A stretch of 64,000 nt of DNA from Vespula vulgaris (taxonomy: Eukaryota > Arthropoda > Insecta > Hymenoptera > Vespidae), in the NCBI RefSeq assembly GCF_905475345.1, contig NC_066587.1, positions 7,149,070-7,213,069 of the forward strand, given 5' to 3'. Shown in pieces: positions 48,501-60,690 of the stretch. Positions within the stretch are counted from its first letter, which is position 1. Each line of letters opens with the position of its first letter. The notes beneath the pieces were generated by a model. That model saw nothing but the letters and a program-made list of their open reading frames with translations. It was not told where the DNA came from and did no database searches. The position numbers were made by a program, and so were the translations under genes.

Positions 48501-51500
48501 TTTAAGTATCGTATACTATAGTATCGTTGTTAAATAGTTTTGAGTTAAATTTCTTTGCAGATTGGTAGGACAAATTGCAAAGAAAATTTATTTCGATCGA
48601 GTAGCAGAACGGATTGGTAATTAAATGGTCTCTGCTTGTCGCGCAGAGACAGAGAGAAAGAGAGATAGAGATAGAGAGATATAGTCTGGCAAATGAGCAT
48701 GTTACTACATTGTCGTAGATAGGTTGGACGTAGGAAAATCGAGCTTACTATTTGTTTTTCGTCGAGGAGAAAGAGAGAATGGGTACTTCGGGTAACGAGG
48801 ATCAGATACATTCGATTCTATTCAGCCGAGTGGAAAACGTTGGTACGCGAAGAGGCAAGTCGACTGTTGAGGAAGGAAGAGGAAGAGGAAGAGGAGGAGG
48901 AGGATGAGGATGAGGAGAAGGAGAAGGAGAAGGATGAGGGAAAGGGGTGGAGGGTGGAGGGTAGAGGGTAGAGGGTAGAGGGCTTTTCTCTCGTATGTAC
49001 GAGCCGTGGAAATCGATATTCCCGAAATAGTCGGTTTCTAATTTGCAAGTACAATAACGTCGGTTGGTCGGTTGGTCGAAAGAGGAGACGAGAGAAGTGG
49101 AGAGGCGATGGATGCTAACAGAGAGAGTGTGAGCGAGCGAAAGCGAGAAAGAGAGAGAGAGAGTGAGAGAGAGAGAGAGAAACAGGGAGAGAAGTCAGCT
49201 GCCGCGCTACGTCCCCGAAAGTTTGCAATTTGCTTTGGCGTTTCCGCACCGTCGGCAACAATGAGACGTCGACGTCGCATCCTCGGCTCCACACCGAATT
49301 CGACGTTCTCTGAATCGAATAGGAAGGGGACGTTTGTACGTTCGCGTCAAGAAGAAAATTGTGTTTCTCTAACGAATACTTTAGATTATTTATGATTTTT
49401 TTTTCTTTTTTTTCTCTCTCTCTTTTCCTTTCTTTTTTATCCATTTAAAATCGAATTTTGATTATGTATTGCAAATTTCTCTACGACGGCTATGTCGAAT
49501 AAAACGTAATGAGAGTTTTGTTTGTTTCAGAAATAATAAAGCTATATGTATAATACTTATATGTATATGTGTGCATATATATATATATATATATAGTCTA
49601 TGACTACTCAAAGTCCTTGAACTCATCTTTATTAAAGTCACGTAGAGTCGATAAGGTGGCCTCGATGCAACTCGAACGATCTCGCCCTACGGAAATTCGT
49701 AACTCTGTATGTCCCTGGCGCGAGTGCCGTTGTAATGGCGATTGTTTCTCGACCTGTAGGTACGGCCAAACTTTCCCCTTCTGCGATTCGTGCCGAGAAG
49801 TTACACGGAAGCAGTTCGAGCGTTAGATTTTATCACGCTCGTTCCACCAGCAGAGCCCTTATTTGTTCCGTTAGTTAAAACGAAATAATCGCTGGTATAT
49901 CTTGATTCTGTTACTCCTCCTTTTAGCTTTTTCTTTCTTTTTTTCTTTTCTTTTTTTCTTTTTTTTTCTTTTTTTTTTTTAATTTGCTCTCTGGATAAGA
50001 TCTTTTCTCTCTCTCTCTCTCTCGCTCTCGCTCTTTTTATTTTTATTGAATTCATTTCAACGTTTTATGAAGCAGGTAAATTTAGTAATATCCAGGTAAT
50101 AGATTGATGGAAAATTTGGACATTATATTTTTCATGGAAATTTAATATTTAAAATTTTTTATTCTTAAGCGAAAAATTTTACTAGAAAATTTTTAATAAA
50201 TTTGAGATATTTTCAGGATTCACAGGGTTATGGTACTAGAATAAATCGAATCGATATCATTTTTCTTCTTGAAAATGATCTAAATGATCTTTACCTTCAT
50301 TTTTCTCCATTTACCATGAAGCAGTCTTATTCGGTCGACTCTTCTTTTTCTCTATCTATCTCTCTCTCTCTCTCTCTCTTTCTCGGTTCTATTAGCACCG
50401 TAATTCACACACCGTATACTTGCTATTATGACTACTACTAACGTACGATCACGGAAACGCTAGACAGAGCTCAATGAATAAGTTACTAGCCAAGGAAGCG
50501 GCTCTGCCGGGAATCGTAAATTCGACGCGCCGCGGCAATTCCGTAAGTGCGGCGTATTCTCGTTGAGATAGTCGTGAGGAACGCTCATAAAAATCGTCCC
50601 TTATCGTGATATTATTCTCTATGCAGTTAAACGAACGTTGAAAAGTAAGAAGAAAGTGATGTCTACGCTGTTATGAAGGGAATTCGATGATTGAATTAAA
50701 TTAATCTATCGACGATAATAATTATTTTGCAGCGTAACGTGTCGTGTATATCGAATAAAAGATAAAAAAAAAAAGAAAAGAAAAGAAACGATCCGATTCG
50801 TAATTAACGTGTATTAAAAATATATCGAATTGGAATACGTTGAAATTACTTGAAAAAGAAATCGTCGTTTAAATGTTATCATTTAAATATAGATATAATT
50901 TTATTTTATATTCCCTCATTTGTCGTTTACACGTCGTTCGGTTATGAAAGAAGAAACTGACGTGTGTTCTTGTTTTTAGCAGTTACGGATAGGTTTATTT
51001 CTATTTGGTATTCGAGATTATGTTATATTAATCGAGAAATATCTACGTCATTCTAACGAAGTGACCACGGCCTCGAGGGAAAGCAGACGTCAAAGCCATA
51101 ATCACCGTCAATATTTCTATATCTCAAATATTCGCATGCTGATATAATATTATACATATATGGCATATGCAAAACGAGATTGGCGACGTATGAATTAATT
51201 ATTATATTAATAGCGACCGGCTATTTTATCGTACGCGTATTCAATCGACGATCTCTGAGCCATAGAAAGAGGGAGATAGAAAGAGAACAAAAGCTTCATA
51301 CGCATGTAATTAATGCCCTGTGCGTTCTATTACCATCAACACCATTGCTCTGTTTTCACGTATTTCACGTATTTCACATCTATTAATATTCTTTTACGAA
51401 TACCTACTACTATTTCGTCGGCATTTCGAGCGTTATTATCGACGATAACGATTAAGCGAGCAAACTTTATTCGTTCATTCGAAACGAGAAGTGTGACCTG

Positions 51501-52056
51501 ACAGATTCCATATTAACTTTGCGTATCGTAATTTTTCGACGAGAAACATTTCCTGTACGTTTCCATTTTCCATATATTCGGAAAAAGTACTAAAACTCGA
51601 TTCATCCAACTCTTTCGAACGTATTTCGTGTCCCTTCCTTTCTTGTTTATTTGATGAAAACTGATCGTGTTCGATATATCCGATACGACGTCGACGACAA
51701 TTTATTCGTTTCGTGAATATTTAATTACATTATAAAAACTCGTAAAAATCGTTGAAGAGAGAATATCCATTAAACAAAAATGAAATAGCAATACACGACT
51801 GGAACGTCAGATAGCTAGCGACAGTTTTTCAATTTTTGCAAAAAATCGATCGATGGATCATTCAGAGAAGTTTCACGAATAAAATCTCTCTACCGGCGCA
51901 GATGGGATTTGACAAAGGCAGGAATCGTCTGCGTCCATAAATTCGTGGTTGTAGATCAATACTAGGTAACGGGTAACGTGAAACTTGATAGTGCTGTGTG
52001 TGTTTGCGTGTATTTGGGTGTTTGTCCTGTGTGTGTGTGTGTATATATATATACAT

Positions 52057-52089
<33 letters not shown>

Positions 52090-52517
52090 TATATATGTAT
52101 ATATGCGTATGATTACACACGTAAAAGAGAAATAGAGTAGTATACGAGTAAGTAGAGTGAAGTAGTGAAGTAGCCAAGTGGTGTGTGAGGTTGTATTCTC
52201 GTCTCGCTCGTTGGAGAATGCTCGAAAGGACTCTCTGTGTGACTCTGCACAACATGTATGTCAGTACCTAAATAAGTGTATGTGTATGAGAGAGAAGAGA
52301 GATGGAAATAGACTCATGTATTCTCACCCCCATGTAGCAGACGAACTCCTCGTTGCATATGGTCTTGTTGGGTTTGTTGATGGATGGCGGACACTGGGGA
52401 CCTCGGCCGTCGCAAAAGCTCGCGTTCCTGCATCCGTTGTCGTCCCTGCACTTGTCCCCGCTGCGTAAAGTACAAGCCGACGTGCAGCACGGTCCCTGCG
52501 ACAGAGATACGAAGATC

Positions 52518-52550
<33 letters not shown>

Positions 52551-52962
52551 AATTGTGAGATCAGTATGGTCTCTGTGGGAATCCGTTAATGGTGCTCAAA
52601 GCAAGATGCGATCGTGTTATTAGCTGACTCTGACGTGTCAACCATGGAAAAACATAGAAACGAACGTTTGCTTGAAAGTTATCGTTATTTGTATTTTTGG
52701 TGTGTGTGTGTGTGTGTGTGTGTGTACATATGATATTTAATTTATAGAAATTTACTCTTCATATATGAAGGAATTTTTTGATTAGATAAGTACGGAAATT
52801 AAATAGTTCATTGAAATATTTGATTACTATATTTGGATGGAAAATATTGTACTTTCGGTATGAGGAATAAAAAGTTTGTTTGATATTTAGCTTTTGACTC
52901 ATGAACATTTTACGTTTTCATTGTAAACGATTATTTTTTTCATTTTCCAAGTTTAACCAGGA

Positions 52963-53011
<49 letters not shown>

Positions 53012-53359
53012 CAATTCATATTCAAATTTTCTTTCAGATAAACCCTCATCGTGCGCGTGGGAGATATGTCGGAACATCACGGTACATCGCTTTTTTAGTC
53101 GACAAAGCTTTGTGGAACTTCGTTAATGAGAGCAAACAGAAAATTCGGATTTGAAAAGGATGCTTTCAAAGGAGACTACCAGGAGGCTGTGGTTGGACTA
53201 ATTGTGAGTTTGAGAACGTTACATAGAGTTTTTATTATACAACGATCTCTCATATATTCATCGTGCATGAAGCTTTGAAAGCTCTTCGCGTCGGTTTGGT
53301 GAAATGTTTAAGAAAGGGAGAAGGGAGAGTGGTAAATGCTACTAGAACAAGTCGATATA

Positions 53360-53399
<40 letters not shown>

Positions 53400-54796
53400 T
53401 GAAAAATAGATAAAAGTAATATAAATGTATCGTTATCGTATGACTTTTCACGGCTGAATTCTTGCACAATTTTGAATGTCAAATGCCAGTCGAATTTCCT
53501 GTATAAAAATCAAGTCAATTTTGCGTGCAAACGAGTACTAAAAATAGAAAGAGAGAAAGAGAAAGAGAAAGAGAAAGAGAGAGAGAGACATCCTCGTAGG
53601 AAATCGAAAAGTACATATGAGAATTCGTGGGTCAAATCGAAGCTCAATATCGATGTGTAAAGAGCGAAGAAATAAGTGGCTACGGTCCGAGCTTTTTCCA
53701 TCGACTCGTAAAATGTTTGTAGGTGTATGTAAAACATCCATAGACGTATGTATATACAGACACGCATACATGAATATATACATAAGAGAGTTTGACCCAT
53801 AGCTAGAGAGTATTTGGAAGGGAGAATGGAATAAAGAACGCGATTTTGCCTTCGTCGTCATCGTCGTCGTAGTCGTCGTAGTCGTATTCTGACTTCCAAC
53901 CGATCTCAATTTCGTTCTCACGCTGGACGGAACGCAATAACAGGAGATAGTGGGACGAATCAATTTATCGAATTTCAATACAGGAGACAGTGTGGTGTGT
54001 ACGGGGGATCGTAAGGAGGACATGCGGTACGACGATATAGCACATAGAAACGTTCGGTCCGTCATTCATGGATCGTCAACCTCAAGAATTCTTGAAATAA
54101 GTCGATGAGTTAATTTCATGTTCGTGGAATTTTACCGATAATTTCCTATACTAAAATGAAAATTCAGAAATATTTTCCTAAAGTAAGACCTTTTCTTCCT
54201 CTTTTCCTTTTCCCATTTTCATTGATACATTAAGAATGACATCGCTATATGACGAATTATCGATATAAATATTTGAACAATGTCTGCATTGATACCTGGA
54301 ATATAAATCGTTAGATCCTATCTAATCAAATCATTTAAGATTTATTAGATTTGCTAATTCGATATCTTTTCGTTTATTATCGTTTTTCGTTAATCGATAA
54401 GACACGCGAGATATTTATATTCAGATATGGATTCCAACTGAGCGGCGGATTGCTAAATAGAAAAAAACAAAAATAAAGAAATAAATAAAAAAAGAAAAAT
54501 AATAAAAAGGGATAGAAAAGTTAGGAAAGTCGTAGATCGTGAAGCGTAACTGCCGAAATATAAAGCACCTCGCGCCTTTTTCCGGCATTCTTTCAGCCAC
54601 CTTCGAGAGAAAAGAATGCGGAGGAAAGAATCGTTTCTCCTTTTCTCTTTTTCTGTTTCTTTAGCGAAAGAAGGCTGTCTCGAATGGGGGAACCCGTTCA
54701 TTCGTCTACGTCCTTGCGTTCCAACGGATCTTTGCGTGTTTTGCATCCGGCACTTTTCTTCAGACTCTCACGATGCACCTAATGCATCGAGTTCCT

Positions 54797-54854
<58 letters not shown>

Positions 54855-55576
54855 GAGTTAAATTCGATTTTCTTCTCCTCTCTTCTTCTTCTTCTTCTTT
54901 TTCATCTTCCTTTTTCTCTTTCGCTCTTTTTTTTTCCCTTCTTCGTCTGTCTCCGAGATCCTCTTTTATCTCGTTCCAACCAACGGATGTTTTCCTCTTG
55001 TTGGATTTTCCACATTCGTTTACCTCTCATTCCTCTATATCCATTCTCCAATCGTATTTCCTTTCGTAGATATGCAGACGGAGACACGATCCTCCGTATT
55101 TCGAAGAAGAGAAAGTCGCAAAAATATTTTCTTCCCGTTCGTTGAAAGCGTCTTGACGTGTTTGTCTAACTCTCGTTAGATTCATTTCTCTACGAATGGA
55201 TCGGAACAAATCTGGAGTACCTTGTTTTTTTTTTTTTTTGGAGAGAGCAAGAAAAGAAGATAGAGAAAGAAAAGGAGCGATAGACTGGTGGAGAAAGATA
55301 TAGAGAGATATGGAAAACATAAATGTAAACTACTTGTCAGCAGTTAAAAAATTCGTATAAATGAGCAACCGCTATTTCCTAGTTTCTTTTTCTATTCTCT
55401 CTGTCTCTCTCTGTCAAGATTCACATGCGTGGAGCTTTTAAATTCATTACATTCGAAAGTGGGTTTTGCATGGCAAATCGAGATTAATGGAAGGAGAAAG
55501 AGAAAGAAAGAGAGAGATATGTATATATACACATGTACATATATAGTTAGATATATATGTATATATACATATATAC

Positions 55577-55615
<39 letters not shown>

Positions 55616-56372
55616 TCTTTAAATACTCGGTAATGAGCTCTCTCGCTTTTCCTATATCGTAACGACTCGTTGAATCGGTACTCGTCGTTGGATTAATTCC
55701 AACGAACTTTAGAGCAGCAAGCCGACGGTAGTGGTTCCACGCGAGAATCACCACCACCGCAAGCATACTGGCCTGAGAGCTTGTATCTAGGAGAAGGAAG
55801 AGGAAGAGGAAGAGGATGAGGAGGATGAAGAGAAAGAGAAAGAGGAAGAGGAAGAGGAAGAGGTTTCGCCGTATACGTACGTAGCTAGATATGTACGAAA
55901 ACTCGAAAGCTCTCGACATTTGCTTGCATTCGTTCGGCAGGTAGTCTCTCGATTAGCAGAAAATTCCATTGACTTTTTCTTCTTTTAATATTCTTTATCG
56001 ATCGATAGTCATTAAGCGAGTAAGCTTTGTCTCTGTCTCCGTATATATGTACGCGGAACGTTTTAACGTGCATTTGATGAAAGTATGCCTCGGTAAACTT
56101 GAAAGAGAAGGCCAATTCGGAATACGCAGGAGTTCGGAAATATTCCCATTTACTTGGATTACAAAGTGGCAAGATTAATTGTTTTATCTCGTTCCACGTT
56201 AGCCGAGTATGCCTCCTTCTCAGGCGTTCTCTACCTTGATAGCAACCACCTCGATTCTCCTTTGATTAATTATTCCCATTTTCTGGGATACCGCTAGCCG
56301 CGAACAACGCGACGTTACCGACAACGACGACGATCATGTTGAAGACTGACGTTCGAAAATTAGACCTTCACC

Positions 56373-56428
<56 letters not shown>

Positions 56429-58625
56429 TTCTCTCTATCTCCATATCTCCATCTCTATCTCTCGCTCTTGAGATTCTCTCATAAATGTCTTGATTCCATC
56501 TTCCAATCGTTGTAGACATTTCACGTTTATCGTTGGAGAGAAATGGGATCTTAATTTAATCAGTCAGAAACTTTTCGATAAGATTCAAATTTTATAGATT
56601 TTATTATTTCGTTTCGTTACCATGGGAATAATAAAATATTTAACAGCTGTGATCGTTAAAAATGTTTCTAATCGTATGTTACAACAACAGATTCGTTAAA
56701 ATTTGCACGCTCCGTACTTAACTTATCGCGCTTGATTATCATTGGCTCGGTCGATTCGTAGCAGAGTGAGAGAGAAAGAGAAAGAAAGAAAGAGAAAAGG
56801 CAATAATTTAAATGCCACTCTCTTCGTGGGTGCTCCGTTAATAACGAATGATCTCGAAAACGGTGTTCCGTTTTTCGCTTGGTTTAACGAGAACCGTTGA
56901 ATTTTTCCAGTCGCATTTAATTTCACGTGAAGGGAATTTCTCACCCTCCTCCTGTACTGCTACTGCCGCTGCTTCTTTGAATATTCGCGTTGATTTTACA
57001 TATAAGAGACCTTGTACTACTATGTTGAGAGAGATATTCATATATACATATACAGAAAGAGAGAGAGAGAGAGAGAGAGTGCGTGTGTGTGTGTGAGAGA
57101 GAGAGAGAGAGTGAGAGTGAGTTTGTGAACGGACGTACGGTAAAGTTCACCGCGAAGTGCATGGCGAATTAGTGCATAAATTAGGATCGTGTGAAAGCAC
57201 CGTTCTCTATCCGTAAGATCAGAAGGAGAGAGAGATAGCTGTTACGACGTTAAGGGATCCCTTACTCATTATCGGTGGCTCGTCGAATACGCGTTTAATT
57301 ATCCATTGCATACCGACGAAGTACCGAACTTTACTTAGTTTGCAAACAAATGATAATTATTCGATTATGATTCGGAGTTTCTCTCTATGTGAAATATAGA
57401 TTTTCAAGATAGAAGTATATAGTATGGAAGGAAAGAAAGAATTATTTACGACTCCATTTATAAAAATTAAATCCTATCGAAATTTCTAACATTTTTCATT
57501 ATTTATCATTTAGCTTTTTGAGAGTTTGTCGATATATCGTTAAATATAAGTCCTTTCGATTAGAGCGGTTCTTTTATCTATATAGAAATAGTTCGCATTC
57601 TTCTTTCTCGATAGAGCCTGTATTTTTCTTGGAAAACTCGCACGAAGTAAAAGTAGAAAGAATAAAAGAAGAAGAAGAAGAAGAAGAAGGAGTAATCAAG
57701 GGAAGGCGAAAAACGTCAGTACACGAGTTACGTCAAATTTACGAAGAGAACTAATTAGAGAGAAGAGAGTCCATCCGTTCGTCTCTTCTATAAAAGGAAA
57801 GTAAGATCGATCGAAAGTTTATTTTTAGTTTAAAGTGATCGAAAAGTCGTCGACCCAAAATGAAACGCTTCGAATAGATAAACTTTATCCGGATAACAAA
57901 AACAAAATAAATTAAAAATCCTCGAGCATACATTCACGTATATATAGATCCATATCAAATGGGAATCTATTGAAATGGTATACTAGCTAATTTTACAGCG
58001 AAGTAACTTTTCAGTCAAACCGAGCTTGAACGAGCGTTCTATTTTTATTTCTATTCATTTTTTCTTCTCTCTCCCTCCCCCCTCTCTCTTTTTCCCTTTT
58101 TCTTTTTCAAATGTTATCGGATCAAGCGTACGTGATTTGATCCAATTACAAGTGTACGCGAGAAAGTTTAAAAGCGAATTTTCGAAAATGTTAGAACAGT
58201 GATTTTTAGTAGACACACACACATACATACACAGAGAAAAAAGAGAGTGTATATACGAGATATGTGATAGAAAATAGAACAGAGGCTCGAAGAACACGCA
58301 TATAATGATCGTTCATCGACGGAACGAACGTTTCTCAAGGGTCAGCAAATGGAGCATGTGAGAAGGGTTACTCACCTGACTGGGACTGCAAACTGCGCCA
58401 TCGGCAAGGCGACAAGGTATCTCATGAGGGACATGATGGAGCCGTTGAGGGTGGCAACAAGGATCATTGCAGTCCTCCTCCCATCCACAATCGCACTCCT
58501 CACCCTCCTCCACCACGCCGTTTCCGCAAATGGCCGACTGAGGCTCTGTGGGATCATCGATTATCGAGAGCAACGTTACCATCTACATCGTCTAAGTTTT
58601 CGTTCAAATCGAAGGAAAAGGGGAA

Positions 58626-58673
<48 letters not shown>

Positions 58674-60639
58674 TAATGATGGTGTCCCGAATCGTCTGAT
58701 AAGCGTCGATAGTAGTAAGAAAGCAAGCAAGAGAGAAAGAGATAGAGAAAGAGAAAGAGAAAGATAGAAAATTTACCTCCCATTTTCTCGTTCTACTTCA
58801 CTATCTTTCAAGATCGTTCTCGAAGTTGTTATTCACGAAAGAGTCGTTTGCCAGGTATGGACTTGGAACAATGGGCAAAATTATCGACGGTTATCTCTTC
58901 GGTTTTTCTTCATTTTCTCTTTCCCCGTTTCCCTCTCTCTCTTTCTCTCTCATTCTCTCTCTCTTCTCCCCCATTCACCCTCTTTCATTCTTTCATCGTT
59001 TTATTTTTTCATTCCTTTTAAAAATTTGTTCACGTCGGTAGCATTTATTTTCTCGAAGAATCGTGGCTCTCCTTCGAACGTAATTTTCGATGCCTGAACG
59101 ATAATTAACCAACCCAGGTAATCCCTTTTCCCCTGGTCTCGGACCTCACCCTAATTCCCTCTTTTCCTCCCTTCCTCCCTCCCACCCTCCCCCCACCACC
59201 ATCACTACGACGAGTCCTGCCTTGTGTTCATGTCGCGTCGTCGTGCCTCCTTTGTCCGATAACGAGTGATTGTTCCTCGGGGGATCGAAACGAGCGGAAG
59301 AAAACGATGAGTTTGACAGGTTAATCGCGCGTTCTACTACCGTTAGGAAAGGGAAAGGTAGAAAAAAAGAAAGAGAGAGAGAGAGAGAAAAGAACGAAAA
59401 GAAAATTGTCAGAAAGAAAATCTCGTGCGCGTTAAAGCAAATGAGATGTAATAAAGGTTAATCAGATCTTCGTCGGCAGTTTTAATGAAATTCTCTGGTT
59501 TAATGAAGCTCGACGCTTGGATATAGCCTTCCTCGTGGTTTAATGAAATTAATGTTAATTCTGTGTTTTACGCCTTTTACGAATGTTTGGTCTTACTCGG
59601 GTTTTCTTTTTCTTTCTTTTTTTTTTTAGACTTCTATGAAAGAGAGACAAAGAGAATGAAAGAGAGAAAGAGAGGGTGTGTTAAGACTAATGATTCTTAA
59701 TTTATGATGTTTTCTTGGCAATAGACATTTAACAGACTATGTCCTTATTAAAGGTTCGAACTTTTAACCAATTAGCTAAAACTCTCAAGTGAAAAATATA
59801 AAAAATTGAGAAACATGAATTTAAGCCTCTTATAGGATAATAAATTCTTACGGGAGAATATCGATAAGAACTCAAAGATATGTACGACAACGAAGATTTC
59901 TTACAAATTTGATTTGGTTATTAAAAATACAGATAGAACGTGTCGTTAATTTATTATTTATAATTTTTACGTTTATGTCTCTTCCACCGTGAACATACAT
60001 TTCTTGTTTTAATAACACGAGATTCCGGTTGGATAATTTACCGATTGGATAATTATTATATGTTAAAAATTTCAATTCCATCTTCGTTGCCTTTATTAGA
60101 AGAGGGACTTGGTTATTATTCTCTAAAGTGCCCATATGAGTAACATGACCCTCAGTTAGGGAGAGTCAGTTATAGAGACTTATACTCAGGTCAGTATCTG
60201 GGTGTGTTTTTCATCACTTTTGTTTGCAATTCTTACTTCATGTACGACTACTCGGAACTATATTACCATTTGGAATATAAGTAATTTACAACTCACGAAC
60301 TCAGAACTCGGAATTCAGTACAACATTAGCACTTTTCGGGACTTCACGTACTTGTAACTTGTAACTTGTAAACATTGTATCATTTGTTGTTTGCCGAGAC
60401 CTTACAACTTTCGATAGTAAATTATTAAGTTAACGAGAGAACTTAGAACTTTTTTGTCGTCAAATCGTGCCGAGACTCCGGGTCTTTGAATTTGCCAAAC
60501 GCGAAATAGAGAGAGAGAGAGATAGAGAGAGATCGTCAAACTTCAGATTGAAAATTGCAATCAGGATGCATGTTCCAATGATATATTTATTATTTACGCA
60601 TACAAATATTTATATCTACATAAATAAGTATGCATATAA

Positions 60640-60690
<51 letters not shown>

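Larger units (their letters stand above)
52496..58375. other. ADAM10-like intron rich in simple repeats
   Basis: A 5.9-kb intron. Contents: (GT)n at 52,700-52,725, (TA)n at 52,967-53,007 and 53,362-53,395, (CT)n at 54,800-54,851 and 56,376-56,423, (AG)n at 55,579-55,611, a purine tract at 55,789-55,863 and a GA/GT cluster at about 57,056-57,120. Open frames here are repeat-driven; none is a credible gene. Confidence 0.55.

Noticed and set aside
49569..49826. Plus-strand frame ending in a Cys-rich stretch (VCPWRECRCNGDCFSTC)
   Set aside because: It starts in a TA repeat, matches no Cys-rich family I recognise, lacks a signal peptide and splice context, and lies in an intron of a minus-strand gene.
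53538..54065. 175-codon minus-strand frame
   Set aside because: Contains translated simple repeats (poly-Thr, Phe/Leu/Ser runs) and no recognisable domain; probably chance.
55392..55919. 175-codon minus-strand frame
   Set aside because: Most of it is translated GA/CT and GGAAGA repeat.
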